A stretch of DNA of 64,000 nucleotides from NCBI GenBank assembly GCA_016839055.1, contig JAEKNX010000003.1, positions 372,001 through 436,000 of the forward strand, read 5' to 3'. The DNA is from Spirochaetales bacterium. Lineage in GTDB: Bacteria > Spirochaetota > Spirochaetia > UBA9216. This document shows, in pieces, positions 17,659 to 26,197 of this stretch (its first letter is position 1; each line of letters opens with the position of its first letter). Below the pieces are notes generated by a model that saw nothing but the letters and a program-made list of their open reading frames with translations, was not told the origin of the DNA and searched no databases. A program made the position numbers and the translations under genes.

Positions 17659-17970
17659 ATGAAATACTGGTTTGCAAGAGGACAGCTAAATGTCAACTCA
17701 ACCATGGGAGATTCCGGTGGTTTTCTGGTTATCTATGAAGACACCGCTACATTCTCTATCTACGATTCGGTGAGCCATGCCGATCTATTAGAGGAGTTAG
17801 CATCCCGTTATCATCTAGATAAAACCAGAGTTCTAAACGGCGGTATTAGACTTTTCTTCGCTTACTCAGGAGATGGAATTGTAATTTCAGGCGTTCGAGA
17901 GATTGATAATGAAAAAATAGCCGAAGATCCCGCTGAGTACGCAAAGATTATCAGGAAAGTTCTGCATTAA
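17659..17970 (+). CDS. Hypothetical protein, 103 residues
   Basis: A small soluble protein: strand-rich N-terminus (KYWFARGQLNVNS), GDSGGFLVIYEDTATFSIYDS, then helices (HADLLEELASRYHLD, DPAEYAKIIRKVL). No family recognised. It lacks a clear ribosome binding site; TATAAT ends only a few bases before the ATG, so it could be leaderless or start elsewhere (an ATG lies at 17704). It stands alone between the permease and the Lhr helicase. Confidence 0.55.
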   Translation: MKYWFARGQLNVNSTMGDSGGFLVIYEDTATFSIYDSVSHADLLEELASRYHLDKTRVLNGGIRLFFAYSGDGIVISGVREIDNEKIAEDPAEYAKIIRKVLH

Positions 17971-18004
17971 CCATGGACTTAGTTTCAGCAGCTCTTGATC
18001 CTCC

Positions 18005-21000
18005 TCAGATATAATCGCTGCTCACCCGGCTGAGTATAAAGGTACTGTAATTATCCCTAAACCCGGCCTGTTTCAGAACATCCTTGTAGGGACTTTCTGA
18101 AACAGGCAGCCCGTTGACCGTTTCAACCCTAATCGATTTAAGGGGTTGAAACTCCCGGCCCAGGAGCAGCTTGAAAAAGCTCAGAGCCTCAAGAGAATCC
18201 GGGGCATTCTCATCAAAGAAAAAGTCCAGATCTTTACCGCTGCGTTTCGAGAAAAGAAGAGGATTCTCTCCCCGAAAAACCATGTGATTGCCTGCCAGCC
18301 TGCTGGGGTAATTCCCCTTTAGGACATCTACCTTGATTCCAGCCAGAGATGCGGGGTCGGTACAGTTCATCCAGTAGATCCTCTCTTCATCGAGCGGTTC
18401 AGACAATTCACGCAGAGCCTCCCAGCTGGCAAACTGAATCCCCCTTATATCTTCAAAAAAGTAGCCCGAGACACATTCGCCTGAGAGTTCCATCAGGCGA
18501 AGAGTCCGGAATACGGAGTTCCAGTTAAGCACATCAGTTTCCCTCTCCAAAAGCTGGCGGAAGAGAACCCCATAACGGATAAAAAGCTGCCTTATCACAT
18601 CCCGCAGGCGCTCATCCTGTTCGATAAGATCTTCATCATCAGGAATTGAATCAGTAAGAAACCAGCGTCCTTCTGTCGGTCTGGAAGTCTTCCAGCGATT
18701 GAACCCGCTCCGGCTAATCCTTCGGCCGCCGCTGTTGCGATCCATATCACTAAAAGATTCGGCGCTGAATTTATTCATAATTCCTCTACGAACCGTGTCG
18801 TAATGGTCGTTGCTGAGCTGCCCTTTCCAGCATTGTTTCCAGAGATAAGAAACCAGCTCGCTGCTGCTTTTCCCGCTATGTTCTTTAATATCCCAGAATG
18901 AAAACCTACCTCTTCTGTCCGGAAAAAGCCCGTCCAGCTCAGGCTCCGCCTCACTTTTTTTTATGAACAGGGACTGTTCCTCATCGAAGCAAAAAGCAAT
19001 TTTTTCTTTACCGCAGCCGTACCACAGGAGGGAGCTTTCCTGAAATAGATTATCAAGCCATGACCTGTAATAAGGCTGTACTCTTGAAGGAAAATAATCG
19101 CTTTCCCATAGGGCCGGTTTGGCGCCAAAGGCAATCATCTTTTCAAAGACTTCCTGCAGCCCCTCTTTGCCTGATCCGGCCTTCGTCAAGGATTGATGTT
19201 GGGCAAGATACAGCTGGAGCTTTTTAATAGGTAGGGCTTTAAACCTGCTCCGCCCCTTTCTCCTCTTCAACCGGAAAAGAATTTCCAGATTTTCGGCAGT
19301 ACAAAACTGATCTGAATCAGAAGCCTCTGTCAGGACATCGATTATCAGCTCTTCGGATTCTCTCATTGTTTCCAGAACATTGAGTATATCCCTCTCCTGC
19401 GCCGGATATACTGCGCATAGATACTCGATAGAGCAAGGACCGAAAAAACTGATCCACTGAGGAAGGATGAGCTCTATCTCGGTGCTGAAACCTTCTTCTT
19501 TGTATTTCTTTTTATAATTGGATGAGATAACCAGAACCTCATTACTCAACCCGGTCTCCCAAAAGACCAACTTTTCCTCAGTGCGGCTGATAATAATCTT
19601 ATAATCATCAGGCAGATCCTGAGCAATGACTGATTTCATCTCATCCCACTGGCTTAAGGGGATAAATATCCGCTCCTCAACCCAGTCATACAGATCATCA
19701 GCTGTTCGGGGGCAGTAATCAGGATAAGTTCTTTGTAGTTTGCTGTTAAACTCTTTAACAAGATCTTCCGGCAGCATTGGACGGAGACCCGATTCATGGA
19801 CAATTCCTTTAATCAGATCTTCCCTGAGATTAGACTGTCCGCCTATGGGCGTATCGTATTCATACATCCGCTGATTGGTATAATCATAGATAATCCCTGC
19901 GGCAAAGGGAGAGGGAGATTTCGTCATAACCTCACTGACTTTGATCCTGCCTTCCCTTATCTCATCCAATACCTGAGTAAGAGTCTGCATGTCAAACTCA
20001 TCATGGAGGCAGGATCGCCAGGTTTCAGTCAGGATGGGAAAATCCTCATAACGGCTGACAGCCTGCTGCAGTTTTTTTGTCCTGAGTCTTGTGAGCCATA
20101 GAGGGGTTCTCTGTTTAAAAGACTTCCTCGGAAGGAGCAGCGCCGTTGAAGAGCAAAGTCTAAACCGGCCTCCGAAAAACATGGAAGACTCGAGTCTCTG
20201 CCGAAGCAGTTTCTCCAGATTATCCCCGTTTACAAGGGAGAGAACATCATTTACATCAAATTCATGAGGAAGATCGAGTATTATAGCATCATCGTCGCTG
20301 TATACCTGCAGAGGATAGCCGTATTTATTCTCCCAGGCCTGTGACAGGGCTTCTCCATAGGGGAAATTCATCTTCCCGCCCCAGATTGTATGGAGGATAA
20401 CCTGGTGACAGTCGCGTACATTCAAGGGGTCATTAAAGTGTTCTATGAGCAGGTGGTTCCGGTGAGGCAGTACTCCGCCGGCATGGTTTCTCTGTCTTTT
20501 CAGATAGGAGATGAGGGCCTGTGCTGCATCATTGCCCAGGTGATAGACGGATTCGAGCGTCCCGAGAACAATAGCCTCTCCCCCGCCTCCGGGCTTACTC
20601 ATTTCTGCTTCACAATATTGAAGGAGGCCTAGAATCTTAGCTGAATAGAAGAAATCCCGGCCGCTGGGGTCGGCCTTCCAGAAAGGACTCATGGCACCCT
20701 TCGATTCGGAGGGCGTTACTTCCACCGCACGGTCATTGATATTATCAATCCTCCAGGTCTGAGTGCCCAGAGTGAAAAAATCACCATGACTTCGTTCCCA
20801 GACAAACTCCTCATCCAGTTCACCTATTTTTGCTCCATTACCGTGAATCCTAAGCTCGTAATATCCTCTATCGGGAATGGTTCCTCCGGACATATAGATA
20901 ACACGCTGGGCGCCGTCCCTGGCTTTGGCTGTATTTTCCACCCTATCTATATTAAGCCGGGGCTTCAGCTCTCCAATCCGGGTGTCGGAATAACGGCCGC

Positions 21001-22381
21001 TTAGCATCTCCAGTACCAGATCAAAGTGCTTTCGCGGCAGGCTATGCCACATATAAACCGATGTGATAAAAAGGTAGAGTTCATCAAGGTTCCATTCCTT
21101 GGTACAGCACATGGAAAGAAGGACCTGAGAGAGAACATCCAGAGGATTGACCGGAACATGCAGCTCTTCTATCTCTCCGTCTTTAACAGCCTTTGCCGAA
21201 ACAGCAGAGCGGATAAGGTCATTCCCATACATGGGGAATATTGTGGTACGGCTCACGTCTCCAACATTATGCCCGCCCCGTCCTATTCGCTGCACGGCCG
21301 AAGATACCGAGAAAGGGGCTGATATGAGAAGAACCTCATCGATGTTTCCTATATCAATCCCCATCTCAAGCGAACTCGTGGCAACTATGGCTTTGAGCTC
21401 TCCGTTCTTCATCTTCTGTTCCACAAAATAGCGGATTTCTCTAGACAGGGAACCATGATGAGCAAAGGCTATTGTTTCACCTACATGCTCGTTGATCATA
21501 CGGGTAACTTTTTCCGTCTGCCGTCTGGAATTGCTGAAGATCAATGTTGATCTGTTTGCCCTTATCCTTTCCACAAACTTTTCAATAACCGCGGGCCAGT
21601 GGGAGTCTTCCCCCTCCGGTTTTTCAGGAAAGCTGACATTAATTTCATACTGCTTTTTAATATCCGACTGAATCATCTTAACCGGCCTGGCCCGATGAGC
21701 CTCTTCCGTATGATTTCTCGGATAAAATCCGCCTATAAGAGAGGCCACGAGTGTCATAGGATGGACGGTGGCGGAGAGCCCGATTCTCTGAAACTCACCA
21801 CCGGTCAGGGTCAGTCTTTCAACGGCGGAGATAAGATGAACACCCCGCTTATTAGCGGCGACGGCATGTATTTCATCAAGGATTATTACAGAGAGAGCCG
21901 AAAGGATTTTCCCGGCGACTCCGGAGGTAAGCAGGATGTTGAGACTCTCTGGAGTAGTAATAAGAATTTCCGGAGGTCGCCTGGTCATTTTCTGCCTGTC
22001 AGAAGAACTTGTGTCTCCGCTTCTAACCGCGACATTTATTTCCGGAAAAGCAGCAGATCTCTCTTCAAAATAAGCTTTCAGTTCTCCAAGGGGTTCTGTT
22101 AAATTCCGGCTGACATCATTATTTAGAGCCTTCAGGGGAGAAATATAGAGAACCCGGACTCTGCCGACAGGCCATTGGCCTGTTATCAGTTGATTTATAG
22201 ACCACAGGAAGGCAGCAAGGGTCTTACCGCTTCCAGTGGGGGCTGTCATCAAGGTATGAGATCCTGCGGCAATCTCACTCCAGCCTCGCTCCTGGATGTC
22301 AGTGGGAATTTTATATTTTGATAAAAACCATTCCTGGATGAGTGGGTGAAACTGCTGCATGGGCTCTGTAGAAATATTCAT
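18005..22381 (-). CDS. lhr: Large ATP-dependent helicase Lhr
   Basis: At 1458 residues this has the full length of bacterial Lhr. Superfamily 2 motifs are clear: motif I TAPTGSGKTLAAF near residue 40, motif II ILDEIHAV near 165 (DEIH), motif III GLSATVH near 200, motif V ATSSLEMGIDIG near 335 and motif VI QRIGRGGHN near 362. After the two RecA-like domains come the winged helix and the beta-barrel region (ELRIHGNGAKIGELDEEF...), then a long C-terminal extension (residues about 870-1458) as in E. coli Lhr. The enzyme is a 3'-to-5' DNA translocase/helicase linked to repair. It is divergent from the EamA gene. The start has no strong ribosome site; an ATG seven codons in is possible. Confidence 0.93.
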   Translation of the reverse strand: MNISTEPMQQFHPLIQEWFLSKYKIPTDIQERGWSEIAAGSHTLMTAPTGSGKTLAAFLWSINQLITGQWPVGRVRVLYISPLKALNNDVSRNLTEPLGELKAYFEERSAAFPEINVAVRSGDTSSSDRQKMTRRPPEILITTPESLNILLTSGVAGKILSALSVIILDEIHAVAANKRGVHLISAVERLTLTGGEFQRIGLSATVHPMTLVASLIGGFYPRNHTEEAHRARPVKMIQSDIKKQYEINVSFPEKPEGEDSHWPAVIEKFVERIRANRSTLIFSNSRRQTEKVTRMINEHVGETIAFAHHGSLSREIRYFVEQKMKNGELKAIVATSSLEMGIDIGNIDEVLLISAPFSVSSAVQRIGRGGHNVGDVSRTTIFPMYGNDLIRSAVSAKAVKDGEIEELHVPVNPLDVLSQVLLSMCCTKEWNLDELYLFITSVYMWHSLPRKHFDLVLEMLSGRYSDTRIGELKPRLNIDRVENTAKARDGAQRVIYMSGGTIPDRGYYELRIHGNGAKIGELDEEFVWERSHGDFFTLGTQTWRIDNINDRAVEVTPSESKGAMSPFWKADPSGRDFFYSAKILGLLQYCEAEMSKPGGGGEAIVLGTLESVYHLGNDAAQALISYLKRQRNHAGGVLPHRNHLLIEHFNDPLNVRDCHQVILHTIWGGKMNFPYGEALSQAWENKYGYPLQVYSDDDAIILDLPHEFDVNDVLSLVNGDNLEKLLRQRLESSMFFGGRFRLCSSTALLLPRKSFKQRTPLWLTRLRTKKLQQAVSRYEDFPILTETWRSCLHDEFDMQTLTQVLDEIREGRIKVSEVMTKSPSPFAAGIIYDYTNQRMYEYDTPIGGQSNLREDLIKGIVHESGLRPMLPEDLVKEFNSKLQRTYPDYCPRTADDLYDWVEERIFIPLSQWDEMKSVIAQDLPDDYKIIISRTEEKLVFWETGLSNEVLVISSNYKKKYKEEGFSTEIELILPQWISFFGPCSIEYLCAVYPAQERDILNVLETMRESEELIIDVLTEASDSDQFCTAENLEILFRLKRRKGRSRFKALPIKKLQLYLAQHQSLTKAGSGKEGLQEVFEKMIAFGAKPALWESDYFPSRVQPYYRSWLDNLFQESSLLWYGCGKEKIAFCFDEEQSLFIKKSEAEPELDGLFPDRRGRFSFWDIKEHSGKSSSELVSYLWKQCWKGQLSNDHYDTVRRGIMNKFSAESFSDMDRNSGGRRISRSGFNRWKTSRPTEGRWFLTDSIPDDEDLIEQDERLRDVIRQLFIRYGVLFRQLLERETDVLNWNSVFRTLRLMELSGECVSGYFFEDIRGIQFASWEALRELSEPLDEERIYWMNCTDPASLAGIKVDVLKGNYPSRLAGNHMVFRGENPLLFSKRSGKDLDFFFDENAPDSLEALSFFKLLLGREFQPLKSIRVETVNGLPVSESPYKDVLKQAGFRDNYSTFILSRVSSDYI

Positions 22382-22479
22382 GCTGACTATTATACAGCAT
22401 AATTCACAGACTATGATCCACAGCTTAAACTAAACTTCAACCGTTGTTCAAACTCCTGAAAAACTGATAATATCTCACA

Positions 22480-23316
22480 ATGGTTATTCTCTATGCTCTG
22501 ATGTCCGCCTTTGCCTTCGGAACCGCCGATTTTCTCGGCGGATTCTCTTCAAGAAGAAACTCCACAATCGCTACTGTAGCCTGGGCACAGGGCGCCGGAC
22601 TGGTTATAGTCCTGATTGCCGCCCCTCTGATTGGGGCTTCAAATGTGGAACTTGCGGACATTTTCTGGGGAATGGCCGGCGGTGTGTCAGGAGCAGTTGG
22701 CGTGTTATTCCTGTTTCGAGGCCTCTCTACAGGAATAGCATCTATTGTATCTCCGATTGCCGCGCTCTCCGGAGCAGTATTACCCGTTATCTTCGGCTTT
22801 CTCATAGGAGAAAGACCTCCGCTGTTAACCTGGTCGGGAGTAGCTCTTTCACTCCCCGCAATTCTGCTTCTTTCCTGGGAACGAGGAAAGAAAAACGACC
22901 ACGTGCTCAGATCAATACAGCTGGGACTTATTTCGGGAGTCCTTTTCGGAGGATTCTTTATTTTGATTTCACGAACCTCAGAGAATTCGGGCATGTGGCC
23001 TCTCGTTGCCGCCAGGGCAACAACGGTTCCTCTGTTCTTACTGCTCGCCCTCTTTCGAAAGACAAAAATCCGATTAGAACCGGGAACCCGGCGAGCCACT
23101 CTGCTGAGTGGAATTCTTGATATGGCGGCGAATGTGTTCTACCTGCTTGCAGCCCGCACAGGCTATCTGATCATTGCAGTCATCCTCTCGGCCCTGTATC
23201 CGGCACCAACTGTGGGACTCCAGAAGATCTTCCTGCATGAAAAACTTACAGCCTTTAGAATTGCCGGCCTGATACTCTCCATTGCCGGAGCAGCTCTCAT
23301 CGGCGCAGGAGGTTAG
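22480..23316 (+). CDS. EamA/DMT-family transporter
   Basis: This 278-residue membrane protein has ten hydrophobic segments arranged as two five-helix EamA repeats. The first opens with LMSAFAFGTADFLGGFSSRR and ends with the SPIAALSGAVLPVIFGFLIGER block; the second ends with the matching ILSALYPAPTVGLQKIFLHEK. Such drug/metabolite transporters export amino acids or other small metabolites. The substrate cannot be read. The ATG has no clear ribosome site and TATA-like bases lie about 10-20 bases upstream. The next gene starts 9 bases after its stop, so the two are probably one transcript. Confidence 0.85.
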   Translation: MVILYALMSAFAFGTADFLGGFSSRRNSTIATVAWAQGAGLVIVLIAAPLIGASNVELADIFWGMAGGVSGAVGVLFLFRGLSTGIASIVSPIAALSGAVLPVIFGFLIGERPPLLTWSGVALSLPAILLLSWERGKKNDHVLRSIQLGLISGVLFGGFFILISRTSENSGMWPLVAARATTVPLFLLLALFRKTKIRLEPGTRRATLLSGILDMAANVFYLLAARTGYLIIAVILSALYPAPTVGLQKIFLHEKLTAFRIAGLILSIAGAALIGAGG

Positions 23317-23324
23317 GACGTATT

Positions 23325-23813
23325 ATGATAATTATTGCGGTTATAGTTTTTGTGGTATTCATCATCATTGCCCACGTCTTCGCGCCCAAAGGCTACAGCT
23401 GGACAGCTGACACAGTCAGCCGGCTCGCTGACCCCGTACATCCTTATGCATGGATACTCCGTATCGGGATGATTTCCTACGGCATAATCCTGATTGCTGG
23501 AACAAGGGATTACTCTCTTTCTTCCATATTAATTGCAATTTACGGATTCGGAGTTATTACCACCGGCGTCTTCACTGTAAAAAAACATGAGCGCATTCAC
23601 ATGTTCAGCATATATGCTGCAGGCGCAGCGCTGTTGGCCGCGATGTTCCGTCACGCAATAACAGGCGACATTATCAGCATCCTTTGTCTTGTTAGCATGA
23701 TCTCTTCTGAGCTGGTTTTTAACATTAAGTACTTCGCCAGGTGGCGGGGCCTAAGTCAGCGCATAGTCCATCTTTCTAGCCTTATCTGGCTTGCAGCTCA
23801 TGGTGCAGTTTAA
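23325..23813 (+). CDS. DUF998-like membrane protein
   Basis: A 162-residue protein with five to six hydrophobic helices. The early segment APKGYSWTADTVSRLADPVHPYAW, with its S..YSW..DTVS.L motif, is characteristic of DUF998/frrs1-like small membrane proteins, and the rest of the helices fit (YGIILIAGTRDYS, FGVITTGVFTVKKHE). Function unknown; related proteins are often described as putative membrane proteins linked to stress or lipid genes. AGGAGGT lies before the ATG, overlapping the end of the EamA gene. Confidence 0.65.
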   Translation: MIIIAVIVFVVFIIIAHVFAPKGYSWTADTVSRLADPVHPYAWILRIGMISYGIILIAGTRDYSLSSILIAIYGFGVITTGVFTVKKHERIHMFSIYAAGAALLAAMFRHAITGDIISILCLVSMISSELVFNIKYFARWRGLSQRIVHLSSLIWLAAHGAV

Positions 23814-23929
23814 TTCCATCGATGTCTTCTTTTAATTGAAGTATCTACTATTTTAGTGACACTTTCTATTCAATAGCAGGAAGACTCGGACACATGTACT
23901 GACGGAGCCTGGCCACTGTACGCCTGCAT

Positions 23930-24660
23930 TCTTGGTCTTATATTCCGGCGGCCTGCCGGCCGGCAATCCATCCGGGCACCATCCAATTCGTGACCGCGTA
24001 ACTGCCGAACCTGCAGGCACCATGGATTCCCCCTGTTATCTCTCCCGGCGCATAGATCCCTTCACCGGCTCCTGTTCAAGGCTTATAACCCGTGCCAGGG
24101 TATCAATCTGCAGGCTGCCCATTTTGTAGTGAACCTTGGGCCAGACCCTCATCGCGTAGTAGGGAGGACTTTCTATCGGAAGGGATGCTGTAGCAAGCCC
24201 CGAGAGCATCGAGGCTGCCGAATGTCCTAACAACCTTCTTTTTCAGCACCCTGCTGATATCCCATCCCGTATGCCTTACGGCCGCTTCGTCACTGATGCA
24301 GATGAACGGCTGCCCCCTGCCTATAATTGCGTCTGAAAGTTTTTTCCGGTCCGAATGCTCGCTGATAAACCGTTTACCGGAGGCGGGATCGATCAGGACC
24401 CCATAGATTAGACCGGTATAATCGGTGAAAAGAGAACCGTCACCGAACCCCTTTTCATCGGGGGATGCCCAATGATCAAGCTGAATATGAGAAAGCTGAA
24501 TGGCTGAGACTCCCTTTTCATTGCCTCAACCAGCAATCCGGAAGTAGCGTAAACCCTGTTTGTCGAGAACAGTATTTCTGATTACCTCATCGGCACTGCT
24601 CACCGGGGTTATAATACTGTTTGGTCTGCATCCAGGATAACCGGTAATTATGGGAATTTC
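23930..24660 (-). pseudogene. Decayed FAD-dependent fumarate-reductase-type flavoprotein
   Basis: Minus-strand translation gives consecutive pieces of the C-terminal half of a flavocytochrome-c/fumarate reductase-type protein in different frames: DEVIRNTVLDKQGLRYF, then HWASPDEKGFGDG and GKRFISE, then PPYYAMRVWPKVHYKMG with LQIDTLARVI, then GEITGGIHGACRFGSYAVTNW. The joins need at least three frame changes, and the N-terminal FAD-binding half is absent. The active-site landmarks of the family (H..MG loop and the GGIHG flavin loop) are still readable, so the decay is recent. This fills most of the gene-free stretch 23814-24692. Confidence 0.85.
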
Positions 24661-24692
24661 TATTGTTTAATCCTGATAATCAAGTCATGCGT

Positions 24693-25064
24693 TTAATCAC
24701 ATTCAGTTTTGTCCAGATTTTTCATCTTAACCCTTAAACACAGCTGCTGAGGTAATCCGTTTGCCAGATTTTGAGCTATCTTAAAATCATATTTATTGGA
24801 TGCCTCGATGATAAATGATAGGTGCTCATAATCCCAGCTGTGAAAATCATCACGGCTGCAATCGGAAAATACTGTCAGAATAATTTCTGCACAGACTTCA
24901 GCTAATTCTTCACCGGAGAAGACATCCGCCGCATCGTCATAGAGCTCAGCGCCCGGAACGTCTGCCGGAACAAGATCTATAAATTTATTCTTAAAGACCT
25001 CTTCCCTGCCTGCTTTCATCAGCTTCTTCCAGTCTTCTTTAAACGCTATATCCTTTTCAACCAT
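24693..25064 (-). CDS. Hypothetical protein, 123 residues
   Basis: A small acidic soluble protein, mainly helical, with six cysteines (for example EVCAEIILTVFSDCSRDD and the final TECD). No signal peptide, membrane segment or known domain. A good AGGAGC site precedes the ATG. The neighbour downstream is the broken flavoprotein, the neighbour upstream a YkgJ-like gene on the same strand about 100 bases away. Function unknown. Confidence 0.65.
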   Translation of the reverse strand: MVEKDIAFKEDWKKLMKAGREEVFKNKFIDLVPADVPGAELYDDAADVFSGEELAEVCAEIILTVFSDCSRDDFHSWDYEHLSFIIEASNKYDFKIAQNLANGLPQQLCLRVKMKNLDKTECD

Positions 25065-25167
25065 AACATGCTCCTAATTAAAATATAGGGATTATGCCTT
25101 CCTCCGTCAAATGAAAGAGACAGAAGGTGGAAAAAGATAAAGCACGTGCTCCTCCCCTCCGGCGATC

Positions 25168-26133
25168 TCATTCCGCATACTCCGGAAGTTTCGCCGACAG
25201 AACATCAAGAAGATCGGCAGACGAAGGCAGCCTGCGGACCCTTCCTGATTGGTCAAAAACTGTCAGGCTCGTAAGAACATCAATATCGGAGCGTCTAAGA
25301 GCAACCCACCGTTCCCCCGCCCCGGAAAAAGGATGCTGTTCCTTCATGATATTCTCAAAACTATATGTTCCGTCTTTATAGTCTACTGTCGGATAATATT
25401 CCTCACGAATCAGATCAAGACGCGAGTATCCGACAGTTGCGTTAATAAAAAACGCCCACACGGAATCCGTCATGACAAGATAAACTCCCGGGAAACCGAG
25501 CCGGAAGGAAATAAGTTCAAAATGGCTTCTATATTCCGGCCGCTTATACGGCGGGAAAAAAAGAAATTGCCCGTCCCGGCATTTGTTAAAAGGAATGCTG
25601 AGTGGAACGGCGGAGTCACAAACATCCCCCCCTGACTCCGGCGTGTTTTGGCAATACTCTCCCGCCGAATCGCAAAGTTCATCCCAGTTAACTGCCCTTT
25701 TGAACCTGTTTTCAATCAATTCATACCTTTTCTCAAGCCGAATTAGCCCTTCCGTACAGAAAGGGAGCAGCGTTCTTCGCCGTTTCGGGTTAAATGCTCC
25801 CCGATACCAACAGCTGCTGGCATCGTATGCTTTACAGATAAGGCTCTGCTCTGAACTCATATGAATAGAACATTTCGCGCCTGCTTCATCCAGATGCCCG
25901 CATTTTCTGCCTAGATAGATTATCCATTCCCCTGATTCTTTTAAAGCCGGAAAAATACTGTCAAAACAGGAGAGAAGCAGCAGATCGATGAAATCTCTCT
26001 GCTTTTCCATCCGGATAGAGATAAGAGGCAGATATCTGCAACAGGGCTGTCCCTCGCAGCTCGAGCAGGGAGAGTCCTGCCAGATCTCCTGCTGTGGTAT
26101 CAGATTTCCTGAAAAGACCGGTATGTCCTTCAA
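25168..26133 (-). CDS. YkgJ-like cysteine-cluster protein
   Basis: The 321-residue protein has the N-terminal cluster SPCSSCEGQPCCRYLPL (residues about 17-33), then CGHLDEAGAKCSIHMSSEQ with further cysteines and ICKAYDASSCW. This CxxCxxxxCC plus later C..H/C pattern is that of the YkgJ/CxxCxxCC family, thought to bind zinc or an Fe-S cluster. After residue 160 a second part with aromatic-rich strands (FLFFPPYKRPEYRSHFELI) is not in short YkgJ proteins. The start is TTG, with GAGGAGC five bases upstream. It follows the spermidine-synthase-like/Pcm pair on the same strand after 64 bases. Confidence 0.75.
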   Translation of the reverse strand: MKDIPVFSGNLIPQQEIWQDSPCSSCEGQPCCRYLPLISIRMEKQRDFIDLLLLSCFDSIFPALKESGEWIIYLGRKCGHLDEAGAKCSIHMSSEQSLICKAYDASSCWYRGAFNPKRRRTLLPFCTEGLIRLEKRYELIENRFKRAVNWDELCDSAGEYCQNTPESGGDVCDSAVPLSIPFNKCRDGQFLFFPPYKRPEYRSHFELISFRLGFPGVYLVMTDSVWAFFINATVGYSRLDLIREEYYPTVDYKDGTYSFENIMKEQHPFSGAGERWVALRRSDIDVLTSLTVFDQSGRVRRLPSSADLLDVLSAKLPEYAE

Positions 26134-26197
26134 TTTCAGCTCCTCTACTTGATAAAAAACAAAAGCATCTGCTGCAACATTATGTATCTATTAATTC

